From Methanobacteriota archaeon (GTDB taxonomy: Archaea; Hydrothermarchaeota; Hydrothermarchaeia; Hydrothermarchaeales; SZUA-236): a DNA stretch of 19,448 bases. The position numbers and the translations under genes were made by a program. Where the stretch lies: positions 1-19,448 of the forward strand of contig RFHW01000010.1 of assembly GCA_003695745.1 (NCBI GenBank). The letters are read 5' to 3'. Below, in pieces: positions 6,440-13,519 of the stretch (position 1 is the stretch's first letter; every line of letters begins with the position of its first letter). Under the pieces are notes generated by a model, which made no database searches, was not told the DNA's origin, and was given only the letters and a program-made list of their open reading frames with translations.

Positions 6440-7780
6440 GTGAAGAGACCGTTGACAGAGGACCCATTATCTGAGCTTGTGAGCAAAAAGGAATGGAGCA
6501 GGCTGAAGGAGGAGATAGTGAAGCTCCATCCGGCAGACCTGGCCAGGTTCCTTGACGGCCTTGACCCTGACGTGTGCCGGCGTGTTGTGAAGATGGTGCC
6601 CCATGAGACCGTGGAGGAGCTGCTGCCAGAGCTTCCCGAGGACCTGCTCATCGAGGTCATACTCGCCTTCCCGGCCCGTAAAAGCGCCCAGCTTCTAAGC
6701 GCGCTGCCTCCAGATGAGATGACAGACGTCCTCGAGCACCTGCCCCCTGAGATAAGGAGGAACGTGTTCAGACACTTCTCAAAGGAGGACACCGAAGAGG
6801 CGAGAAACCTCCTGAGATACGCCTCTGACACGGCCGGCGGGCTGATGACCACAGAGGTCCTCTATCTCAGGGAGGACATGACGGTTAAGGAGGCCATGGG
6901 ATACATCAAGAAGAAGGCCAAGGAATTTGAGACCATCTACTACGTGTATCTTGTGGACAGGGAAAAAAGGCTCACCGGCGTGGCATCCCTCAGAGACCTC
7001 GTCCTCGCCCCATCAAAGGCCCTCCTCAAAGAGATATCCAACCCCGATGTTATAAGCGTCCGCCCTGAGATGGATCAGGAGGAGGTGGCCCGTCTCATAG
7101 CGAGATACGACTTCTTCGGCCTCCCGGTGGTGGATGACAGGGGCACCCTCCTTGGCATGGTGACCATCGACGACGTGGTGGACGTCATAATGGACGAGGC
7201 CACAGAGGACATCACAAAGATAGGCGGCACCCTCCCTCTGAAAGAGACCTATCTCTTCTCATCACCCTATCAGCTTGTGAAGAGCAGGATCGTCTGGCTC
7301 CTCCTCCTCTTTGTCGCGGCCTCCATAACCTCCCGGATAATAAGCGGCTTCCAGGAGATGCTCACCTCCTTTGTGGCCCTTGCCTTCTTCATCCCCCTCA
7401 TCATAGACACCGGCGGCAACACCGGCTCTCAGGCCTCCACCCTCGTCATCAGGGGAATGGCAACAGGCGAGGTGAAGAAAGGGCTCCTCCTGAAGGTGCT
7501 TGCAAGAGAGCTCTTTGTAGGGATCATGCTAGGGCTCCTTGTGGCCGTGGCAGGGCTGGCCCTCGCCTACACAATAGGTGTCTCCAGCCTGGTGGCCGTC
7601 ACCGTTGGCGCAACCATCGTTGCCGTGGTGTTCATCTCAAACCTCCTGGGCACCCTCCTCCCCATGATAATCCGGAGGCTCGGCCTTGACCCGGCAGTGA
7701 TATCCGCCCCGCTTTTAACGACCATCGTAGACGCCCTTGGCCTGCTCATCTACTTCTCCATGGCAAAGCTGCTTCTGTAG
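6440..7780 (+). CDS. mgtE: Magnesium transporter MgtE
   Basis: MgtE is a membrane Mg2+ channel/transporter gated by cytoplasmic Mg2+. The 446 residues are close to the full-length bacterial form. Residues about 1-120 are the helical acidic N domain, and about 130-250 a CBS pair (LYLREDMTVKEAMGYIKKK through GLPVVDDRGTLLGMVTIDD). About 270-446 form the five-helix pore domain, with the hallmark DTGGNTGSQAS at 323-333. The GTG at 6440 is listed, but TTG 6452 is a real alternative because GAGGTG (6437-6442) is well placed for it. It converges with the pilin-like gene, with only 14 nt between stop codons. Confidence 0.94.
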   Translation: MKRPLTEDPLSELVSKKEWSRLKEEIVKLHPADLARFLDGLDPDVCRRVVKMVPHETVEELLPELPEDLLIEVILAFPARKSAQLLSALPPDEMTDVLEHLPPEIRRNVFRHFSKEDTEEARNLLRYASDTAGGLMTTEVLYLREDMTVKEAMGYIKKKAKEFETIYYVYLVDREKRLTGVASLRDLVLAPSKALLKEISNPDVISVRPEMDQEEVARLIARYDFFGLPVVDDRGTLLGMVTIDDVVDVIMDEATEDITKIGGTLPLKETYLFSSPYQLVKSRIVWLLLLFVAASITSRIISGFQEMLTSFVALAFFIPLIIDTGGNTGSQASTLVIRGMATGEVKKGLLLKVLARELFVGIMLGLLVAVAGLALAYTIGVSSLVAVTVGATIVAVVFISNLLGTLLPMIIRRLGLDPAVISAPLLTTIVDALGLLIYFSMAKLLL

Positions 7781-7794
7781 ATGCAGGGCCTCTC

Positions 7795-8343
7795 TTATAT
7801 TGTGGACATGATCGTCTCTATCTTTGTGTTGCAGGTCAGGCCTGCAGGCTCCTTGGAGTTTGAGGTGGTTGAGTTGATGGATTTGTACTCGATGACAAGG
7901 GTGTAGCGTCTTCCCTGGTCCTCAAGGATGTAGTTCTTGCCAGAGGGAGCGGTAAGGCTCCAGCCCCCTCCGTAGAGCCTTGCAGAGAAGTTATATGCCT
8001 CGATTACAGTGGTGTTATAGCCTGAGCGGGGGTGCATAATCCCAACGGTGGTGTTCAGATAGTTCCCGTCGGTGCAGATCCTTGTGGCCATGCGAACGGA
8101 GCCGCCCCTGTAGCCAGGGATATAGACGTCGATCGTCCGTCTGGAGCCATCCACCACCACCGTGTTCGCGGCGCTAGCGATCTGCTCTGTGGCATATTTT
8201 GCGTCAGCAAGGACGGTCGTGTCAAGGGAGGTGTACCTGGCGTTGAATGTCATGGGCACCGTTACCCCGATGAATATCATGAGAAAGAATCCAAGTATCA
8301 GAACAGCCTCGACCGTTATCTGGCCTTTCTCTTCTGCATGCAT
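7795..8343 (-). CDS. Pilin-like secreted protein with class III signal peptide
   Basis: The 182-residue product begins MHAEEKGQITVEAVLILGFF, a class III (archaeal type IV pilin) signal. It has a short charged leader ending EKG, a probable peptidase (EppA/PibD-like) cut before Q8, then Q-x-T-x-E and a hydrophobic helix (about 12-31) that packs into a pilus or anchors the protein. The rest is a probably exported, Thr/Ser/Asn-rich domain with several N-glycosylation sequons (NTT, NFS, NST). No similarity to a named family is recognised in that domain. The ATG at 8343 is 28 nt from its TATA box, so the mRNA is probably leaderless. No assembly ATPase, membrane platform or other pilin gene lies nearby, so it may be a lone adhesin or minor pilin. 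Confidence 0.75.
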   Translation of the reverse strand: MHAEEKGQITVEAVLILGFFLMIFIGVTVPMTFNARYTSLDTTVLADAKYATEQIASAANTVVVDGSRRTIDVYIPGYRGGSVRMATRICTDGNYLNTTVGIMHPRSGYNTTVIEAYNFSARLYGGGWSLTAPSGKNYILEDQGRRYTLVIEYKSINSTTSNSKEPAGLTCNTKIETIMSTI

Positions 8344-8365
8344 GTGTATTATTTTTGTGCCGATG

Positions 8366-8376
8366 CTTATAAAAGG
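8366..8376 (-). promoter_or_regulatory. TATA box of the pilin-like gene
   Basis: The minus strand reads CCTTTTATAAG, centred 28 nt before the ATG at 8343, predicting a leaderless transcript. Confidence 0.55.
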
Positions 8377-8420
8377 TTATCGCAGAAATAATTTGAACCG
8401 CCTGCACGGTCCCTTTTCAT
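8367..8420 (-). other. Possible 17-codon mini-ORF with a strong SD, upstream of the pilin-like gene
   Basis: On the minus strand AAGGAGGATT (8430-8421) directly precedes an ATG at 8420 that opens 17 codons (MKRDRAGGSNYFCDNLL) and stops with TAA at 8367. The stop lies within the TATA box of the pilin-like gene. CCTCC at 8442-8438 could pair with the GGAGG of the SD. It may be a leader peptide, the N-terminus of a decayed gene, or chance. There is no homology evidence. Confidence 0.15.
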
Positions 8421-8499
8421 AATCCTCCTTCAACATATGGAGGCCCAAATTGCGTTGACCGGCACATGTCAGAAGCGAAGCCGTTGAATCCCCCCACAC

Positions 8500-8691
8500 T
8501 TACCCGAGGACCCGTGTCTTCACGGTCTCGCTGTGCCGTGTTTCAGCTGCCTGCGTATTGCTTCTGTCCGAGCCTGCCACCACGATGACAACCTGATTGG
8601 CGGTGTATCTGTCTGTCCAGACATTGTACTTGACGAACAGCTCCTGAGCGCCTGAGGCCCGGACCCCTCGCATCGGCTGATTCAACGAGGC
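8500..8691 (-). pseudogene. Coding remnant downstream of the aminotransferase gene
   Basis: About 60 codons stay open directly after, and in frame with, the aminotransferase stop codon. They encode a plausible protein piece (ASGAQELFVKYNVWTDRYTA, NQVVIVVAGSDRSNTQAAE) that stops at 8500. There is no ATG with an SD; the first start-like codon is a TTG at 8685. The composition (Val/Ile strand followed by AGSDRSNT) looks like part of a secreted or surface-protein domain, but no family can be named. The rest of the 348-nt interval 8344-8691 holds only the mini-ORF and promoter described separately; no RNA gene was recognised there. Confidence 0.35.
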
Positions 8692-9834
8692 TTAGGTCGT
8701 TGCCTGCAGCCTGAGGAGGTCCTTTATCCTTTTCAGCCCTTCCTCGATCTTTTCCTCAGATGTGGCGTAGGAGAGCCTGAGGTGTCCTTCACCGCCCGCT
8801 CCAAAGGCCGTGCCCGGCGTGACCACCACCCTCGCCTCTTTCAATATCGTCATGGCAAGGTCCTTTGAGCTGCCATAGGCGCTGAAGTTCGGGAACACAT
8901 AGAATGCGCCCTTTGGCCTGACGCAGTTCACACCCTCTATATCGCCCAGAAGCTTCAGGATCAGGTCCCTTCTCTTTTTCAACACCCGGGTCATCTTTTC
9001 GGTATAGCCCTTTGCCTTCTCAAGGGCTGCTGTGGCTGCGGCCTGCGAGAGAGAGCATGTGCTTGCCTGAACATATTGATGACATTTCAGCATCCCCTCC
9101 ACGATCTCTCTTCTGGCATGGACATAGCCCAGGCGCAGGCCGGTCATGGCATAGGTCTTTGAGAAGCTGTTGACCGTTATGGCAAGGTCTGTATATGCTC
9201 CAATGCTGTGATGAGCCCCCTCGTAGATTATCTCGTCATAGACCTCGTCGGAGATCACTGGCAGCCTGTATTCCTCTGCAATCCCGGCGATCTCTTTCAC
9301 ATCCTTTTTGCTGGAAACAGCGCCTGTGGGGTTGCCCGGCGAGTTGATGATTATTGCCTTCGTCCGCTTGGTTATCCTTTCCCTGATGGCCTCTGGGCCG
9401 GGCTCAAAGTTTTCCTCCTCCCGCACATCAAAGGGAACCGGTGTGCCGCCGGCGATCCTTGTGAGCGGCGCATAGGAGACGAAGCCAGGGTCAGGTATCA
9501 AGACCTCGTCGCCCGGGTCCAGGAGCGCCAGAAGGGCGATCTCAAGCGCCTCAGAGGCGCCGGAGGTGACAAGTATCTCCTCAGGTGCTGAGCTGATGCC
9601 GTTGCCCTTCAGCTTTCCGGCGATCTGCTCTCTGAGCCTGTGCAGGCCCATGCTGGGCGTATAGTGGGTGAGGTCCTCTTCCAGGGCGCGGGCCACCGCC
9701 TCCTTGGACTCCTCCGGTATCGGGAAATCAGGCTCTCCAAGACCGAGGTTTATAACGTCCTCCCCCTTTGCAAGCTCGAAGATCCGTCTTATCCCTGATA
9801 TATCGATATGTGAGAGGCGTTCTGAGAGATCCAT
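8692..9834 (-). CDS. Class I/II pyridoxal-phosphate aminotransferase (aspartate aminotransferase-like)
   Basis: This 380-residue cytoplasmic fold-type I aminotransferase moves an amino group between an amino acid and a 2-oxo acid. It has NSPGNPTG (164-171), DEVYDE (196-201, Asp to the PLP nitrogen), the Schiff-base lysine K226 in NSFSKTYAMTGLRLGY, and a C-terminal HLRLSYA with the carboxylate-binding Arg. Overall it resembles archaeal aspartate or aromatic aminotransferases of the AspC-like family. Substrate cannot be settled by sequence and no pathway genes sit beside it. The ATG at 9834 lies about 30 nt from a TATA box at 9861-9868 (minus), so it is transcribed on its own despite being only 51 nt after the CBS gene. 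Confidence 0.92.
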   Translation of the reverse strand: MDLSERLSHIDISGIRRIFELAKGEDVINLGLGEPDFPIPEESKEAVARALEEDLTHYTPSMGLHRLREQIAGKLKGNGISSAPEEILVTSGASEALEIALLALLDPGDEVLIPDPGFVSYAPLTRIAGGTPVPFDVREEENFEPGPEAIRERITKRTKAIIINSPGNPTGAVSSKKDVKEIAGIAEEYRLPVISDEVYDEIIYEGAHHSIGAYTDLAITVNSFSKTYAMTGLRLGYVHARREIVEGMLKCHQYVQASTCSLSQAAATAALEKAKGYTEKMTRVLKKRRDLILKLLGDIEGVNCVRPKGAFYVFPNFSAYGSSKDLAMTILKEARVVVTPGTAFGAGGEGHLRLSYATSEEKIEEGLKRIKDLLRLQATT

Positions 9835-9860
9835 ATGGGCTGTATCTGGCCGTTCTATGA

Positions 9861-9868
9861 ATAAAAAA
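9861..9868 (-). promoter_or_regulatory. TATA box of the aminotransferase gene
   Basis: The minus strand reads TTTTTTAT, centred about 30 nt upstream of the ATG at 9834. The transcript would have a leader of only a few bases. Confidence 0.4.
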
Positions 9869-9885
9869 CTGCCGCCGGCCTCTCT

Positions 9886-10320
9886 CTAAAGCTTCTTTAT
9901 GATCGTGTCCAGCTTGTCAAGGGTCTTTGCAAACTCCTGCAGATATTTGGGCGAGTATTTGAGCACGTCCTTCACTGTGATGATCCCCACAACCTCCCCT
10001 TTGTCCACGACAACAAGCCTCTTGATGTTCCTTTTGTTCATGATCTCTGTGGCGTCGATGATGTCTGCGTCGGCTTCAACGGTGATGAGCTCCTTCCCGA
10101 TTATCTCGCTCACCTTTGTCTCAGGGCTCAGCCTCTTTGCCATGGCCTTCACAATATCGCCGCCCGTGGCCAGTCCGATGGGCTTGCCTATCTTGTTCTG
10201 GATGACCACGGAGCGGATGTTCTTCTCCACCATCAGCTTGGCAACCTCTTCTATGGTGCAGCTCTCCTCACAGGATATGGCGCCTCTTGTCATCGCCTCC
10301 GACACAGTGGGCAGCTTCAT
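9886..10320 (-). CDS. Tandem CBS-domain protein
   Basis: The 144-residue protein consists of two CBS motifs (about 5-60 and 70-125) followed by a short helical tail (YLQEFAKTLDKLDTIIKKL). CBS pairs bind adenosyl ligands such as AMP, ATP or S-adenosylmethionine and serve as energy or metabolite sensors. Typical CBS patterns are present (MTRGAISCEESCTIEEVAKL, NIRSVVIQ, GLATGGDIV; DIIDATEIMNKRNIKRLVVV, VVGIITVKDVL). It begins one base after the stop of the small membrane protein gene and has an SD (GGAGGGTTGAT). The two are therefore translationally coupled and plausibly partners, the CBS unit acting as cytoplasmic sensor for the membrane protein. No catalytic domain is attached. Confidence 0.88.
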   Translation of the reverse strand: MKLPTVSEAMTRGAISCEESCTIEEVAKLMVEKNIRSVVIQNKIGKPIGLATGGDIVKAMAKRLSPETKVSEIIGKELITVEADADIIDATEIMNKRNIKRLVVVDKGEVVGIITVKDVLKYSPKYLQEFAKTLDKLDTIIKKL

Positions 10321-10321
10321 A

Positions 10322-10666
10322 TCAACCCTCCTCTTCCTTGGCCTTGATCTCGCTGAGCCGCTCTTTCAGCAGGGCCATCTCTGATTTTGCGGAGTCGATC
10401 TCCTTTACCACCGTGGTTATGTATGAGAGGAAGTAGATGAAGTATCCCAGGAAGACCGTCTTCAACACGATGGCGAAGAACTCGAACCCCACAAAGGCCA
10501 CCACCTCCTCAAGTATGAATATGAATGCCAGGAGAAGGAGCCTTCTCCACCACACGCTGAGCTGGCTGAAGAACCTCATGTATCTCACCCCAAGCAGGGC
10601 AAGCAAAAAACCAAGGAATATGTTTACGAGCCTCAGGATATCGTTCACGGTCAATGCTTCCACCAT
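10322..10666 (-). CDS. Small membrane protein with C-terminal coiled coil
   Basis: The 114-residue protein has about three hydrophobic segments (about 9-30, 40-60 and 62-84), then a charged helical tail (VVKEIDSAKSEMALLKERLS, about 86-114) with heptad-like spacing that suggests a cytoplasmic coiled coil. No enzyme or transporter family is recognised. It is coupled to the CBS gene downstream, so a membrane-bound sensor or signalling role is the simplest inference. The ATG at 10666 is preceded by GGTGA 7 nt upstream and a TATA box at 10700-10707. This leader is slightly longer than in the leaderless genes nearby. Confidence 0.72.
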   Translation of the reverse strand: MVEALTVNDILRLVNIFLGFLLALLGVRYMRFFSQLSVWWRRLLLLAFIFILEEVVAFVGFEFFAIVLKTVFLGYFIYFLSYITTVVKEIDSAKSEMALLKERLSEIKAKEEEG

Positions 10667-10699
10667 CCGTTCTCACCACATCTTTTTGTGCTTTCCCCA

Positions 10700-10707
10700 T
10701 ATATAAA
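10700..10707 (-). promoter_or_regulatory. TATA box of the membrane protein-CBS operon
   Basis: The minus strand reads TTTATATA, about 37 nt upstream of the ATG at 10666. Transcription would start near 10679 and include the GGTGA ribosome-binding site. Confidence 0.55.
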
Positions 10708-10737
10708 GTTGTGGTATACACATGCGTGCACATCTGT

Positions 10738-12402
10738 CTACATTTCATCCAGCCTTTCAATACCAAGGAGCTCCATGGCGCTGCCCAGGACATGCACGGC
10801 AGCCTTCACAAGGGACAGCCTGAAACCCTCCCTGTCAGAGCCAAGGACCCTTGAGGACATGTAGAAGCTGTGGAAGGTGTTGGCAAGCTCTATCGTGTAT
10901 GCGGCCACAGTGGAGACCTTCCTTGAGGCGGCTGCCTCCTCCACGGCAAGGGGGAAGCGTGAGATCACCTTCAAAAGCCTCTTCTCAGATGGATCCGGCT
11001 CAGGGGCGCCATGCCCTGCAGCGGCCTCTGTCGACGCCCGTTGAAGTATCTTTATGCCCCGCGCATATGCATATTGTATGAATGGCGCGCCCTGCCGCTC
11101 AAAGTCAAGGGCCTCATCCCATTTGAAGACCATCGATTTCTCAGGGGCGATGCGGGCGATGTTGAAGCGCACCGCCGCCACGCCGATGTGCTCGGCGATC
11201 CGTCTCTTTGCATCCTCTGCCATGTCAGAGCGTCTGCTCTCAACCTCTTCAAGGGCCTTTTCAACGGTCTCTTCGATGAGCTCGTCTGCCGATATAAAAA
11301 CGCCTTTTCTTGTGGACATGCCCCCTGTTGGCAGCGAGATGAACTCGTGGATGATGAACTCAGGCGGCTCAAAGCCCAGTATGGTGAGGGCTGCGCTGAG
11401 CTGGGAGGCCACGAGCTTGTGGTCCGCGCCCCAGACGTTCACAGCCCTGCCTCTTCCGAGCTTCCAGGCGTGGTGGGCCAGGTCCCTTGCAATATACAAG
11501 GATGTGCCGTCGCTCCTTGTGAGCACCATCTCCTTTTCAATGCCAAAAGGGCTGAGGTCAACCATGAGCGCCCCGTCCACCTTCTTCCCATGTCCTGAGC
11601 TGGCAAGCCTGTGGATTATCTTTTCCACAGAGCCGTCCCTTACAAAGGCGCTCTCCCAGACAAAGCGGTCATGTCTGATGCCGAGGCGCGTCAATGTCTC
11701 TTTTATGCCTTCAAGACAGTATTCCACGGCAGCCTTGAACTCCTCCACCACCTTTTCATCGCCCGCCTCATATTGTGAGAGCATCTGCGACAGCTCATCC
11801 TCCCTTCCCTCCTCCTCGATCACCCTGCTCGCCTCGATATACACCCTGGCAGTGGCAGCGTCCTTCTTCCCGCCTTCCAGCCTGAAGCGGCGGCGTCCCC
11901 ACACCACCTTGGCGGCCTGCTTACCCATGTCGTTGAGGTAATAATGGACCTCCACATCATAGCCCGCGAATCTCATGATCCTTGCAAGGGTGTCGCCGAT
12001 GACGGCGTTTCGCAGGTGCCCGATGTGCAGGGGGCCGTCGGGGTTTGCAGAGGTGTGCTCTATTATGACCTTCTCCTTCCCCCTGCCTCTGCCATATCCA
12101 GGCCCGACCTGAGGGAGAAGCGCCTCTGCAAGGGCCCTGTAATCCAGGTAGAAGTTGAGATACCCCTCCGCTGCCTTCACCTCTTTCACAAGACCTGCAG
12201 GTTTGATCTCTTCTGCAAGGGATCGGGCGATCTCGGCAGGCGCCTTTTTAAGGGTTGAAGCCAGCTGGAAGGCAACGTTTGTGGAGAGGTCGCCAAAGGA
12301 CTCCACAGTGGGGATGGTGTACACAGGGTCGGCCTCCAGACCCCTGTTCTGGAGCGCCTCATCGACAAGGCTGGCCACCTGGTCCTGGAATTCTTTGAAC
12401 AT
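10738..12402 (-). CDS. argS: Arginyl-tRNA synthetase
   Basis: This class I synthetase attaches arginine to tRNA-Arg. In the 554-residue form starting at ATG 12402, residues about 1-90 are the N-terminal tRNA-contacting domain. The catalytic domain carries the HIGH motif in GPLHIGHLRN (HIGH at 126-129) and MSTRKG (362-367) in place of KMSKS, as in many ArgRS. The C-terminal helical anticodon-binding domain ends ELLGIERLDEM. A TTG at 12411 extends the frame by three codons, but ATG 12402 is better placed, 30 nt from the TATA box at 12427-12440. It is transcribed alone and divergently from the GTPase-like gene. Confidence 0.97.
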   Translation of the reverse strand: MFKEFQDQVASLVDEALQNRGLEADPVYTIPTVESFGDLSTNVAFQLASTLKKAPAEIARSLAEEIKPAGLVKEVKAAEGYLNFYLDYRALAEALLPQVGPGYGRGRGKEKVIIEHTSANPDGPLHIGHLRNAVIGDTLARIMRFAGYDVEVHYYLNDMGKQAAKVVWGRRRFRLEGGKKDAATARVYIEASRVIEEEGREDELSQMLSQYEAGDEKVVEEFKAAVEYCLEGIKETLTRLGIRHDRFVWESAFVRDGSVEKIIHRLASSGHGKKVDGALMVDLSPFGIEKEMVLTRSDGTSLYIARDLAHHAWKLGRGRAVNVWGADHKLVASQLSAALTILGFEPPEFIIHEFISLPTGGMSTRKGVFISADELIEETVEKALEEVESRRSDMAEDAKRRIAEHIGVAAVRFNIARIAPEKSMVFKWDEALDFERQGAPFIQYAYARGIKILQRASTEAAAGHGAPEPDPSEKRLLKVISRFPLAVEEAAASRKVSTVAAYTIELANTFHSFYMSSRVLGSDREGFRLSLVKAAVHVLGSAMELLGIERLDEM

Positions 12403-12426
12403 TGTAGACAATTAGGGCGGGCAGGG

Positions 12427-12440
12427 CCTTATTAAACCTT
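12427..12440 (-). promoter_or_regulatory. TATA box of argS
   Basis: The minus strand reads AAGGTTTAATAAGG. Its centre is 30 nt before the ATG at 12402, which supports that start over the TTG at 12411. Confidence 0.5.
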
Positions 12441-12476
12441 CTGACAGAAGAGGGCTTGGTCTTTAACGGGGCGAAA

Positions 12477-12486
12477 TCTTTTTAAC
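12477..12486 (+). promoter_or_regulatory. TATA box of the GTPase-like gene
   Basis: TCTTTTTAAC with GCGAAA just upstream (a possible BRE) is centred about 29 nt before the ATG at 12511, giving a leaderless mRNA. It is distinct from the argS TATA box 45 nt away. Confidence 0.5.
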
Positions 12487-12510
12487 GGCCTTGGCCTCCT
12501 CTTCACACCT

Positions 12511-13473
12511 ATGCCCTCTCTATCCTGCGCTGTGATCGGTGATGGCGAGCTCCCTGGTGAGCTGGGCAGGCTTGGAAGCCACAGCGACATAGCCCTCTAC
12601 AACAGGAGGGTTGATGACCTTATCCTGTCCTTTGTCGCGCCCCTCACATTCCCGGAGAAGATACAGTCCCTTCTCACAGCAATCCAGATGGCCCACGCCG
12701 CCATAGTCGTTGTGAGGGAGGTCACGCCTGCCCTGGGCGAGGCCATAGTCGCGCTGGACTCTCTTAACGTGACGCAGGGGCTTATCGTCCTCGACGGCGC
12801 TGTGAAGGAGCAGGTGACGCCTCTCATAAAGGGCACCGCTCTTGAGGGATATGGGTTCTGTGAAAAGACATATGCCTCCATCATCCCAGAGGTCATGAAG
12901 ATGAAGGCTGCCCGTGAAGAAGGGGCCCTGCGCCTTCCCATAGACCACTTTTTCCTGACAAAGACCGTTGGGACCGTTGCCATCGGCAGGGTCGAAAGAG
13001 GGGTGATAGGCATCCATGACAGGGTCCTCATACTGCCTCCGGGCAAGGAGGCGGTTGTAAAGTCTCTGCAGAGCCAGGATGAGAATGTGAGAGAGGCCGG
13101 CTGCGGGGTCAGGGCAGGGGTGGCGTTGAAAGGCGTTGACGCCGATGAGCTTGAGCGCGGATATATAATCGCCCATGAAAAGGATGGGTACAGAGTGGGC
13201 TGCACTGTGTCAGGCTCCTTTAAGGTCAGTCCCTTTTTCAGAGAATCCCTTAAGACAGGCCAGAAGGTCCTTGCCACGATCGGGCTGCAGACAGAGGCTG
13301 CGGTGGTAACAGAGGTTGAAACAGGAGGCGTCCTTGAACGAGGCGGATCCGCCCGTATCACCTTTGAGACAGACACCGGGAAAGAGCTTGTCCATGAGCC
13401 TGGCGAGCCCTTTATACTGACGCGGCCGGAGGTAAAGGGGCTGCGGATCGTTGGGGCCGGGACAGCAGGATAG
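12511..13473 (+). CDS. EF-Tu/SelB-like protein with degenerate GTPase domain
   Basis: This 320-residue protein has the domain order of a translational GTPase. Residues about 5-110 resemble the G domain, about 139-222 are an EF-Tu domain II barrel (LRLPIDHFFLTKTVGTVAIG, VLILPPGKEAVVKSLQSQD, ALKGVDADELERGYI), and about 225-315 domain III. The GTP-binding motifs are missing: the P-loop region reads GDGELPGELG without GKS/T, the DxPGH site reads VAPLTFPE, and the NKxD position reads LDGA. It is therefore probably not a GTPase. Domain II and III resemble SelB/EF-Tu most closely, so binding of an aminoacyl-tRNA, the ribosome or another tRNA-like partner is possible. The G domain is also shorter than usual. 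It is monocistronic. Confidence 0.8.
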   Translation: MPSLSCAVIGDGELPGELGRLGSHSDIALYNRRVDDLILSFVAPLTFPEKIQSLLTAIQMAHAAIVVVREVTPALGEAIVALDSLNVTQGLIVLDGAVKEQVTPLIKGTALEGYGFCEKTYASIIPEVMKMKAAREEGALRLPIDHFFLTKTVGTVAIGRVERGVIGIHDRVLILPPGKEAVVKSLQSQDENVREAGCGVRAGVALKGVDADELERGYIIAHEKDGYRVGCTVSGSFKVSPFFRESLKTGQKVLATIGLQTEAAVVTEVETGGVLERGGSARITFETDTGKELVHEPGEPFILTRPEVKGLRIVGAGTAG

Positions 13474-13519
13474 GCTGGACGGTCCTTTACCCAATGCTCA
13501 AAAGGCGCTCATGCCGTTC

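Noticed and set aside
8385..8410. GGCGGTTCAAAT on the minus strand, resembling a tRNA T-loop
   Set aside because: No matching T-stem, acceptor stem or anticodon arm can be built around it; no tRNA was recognised in the window.
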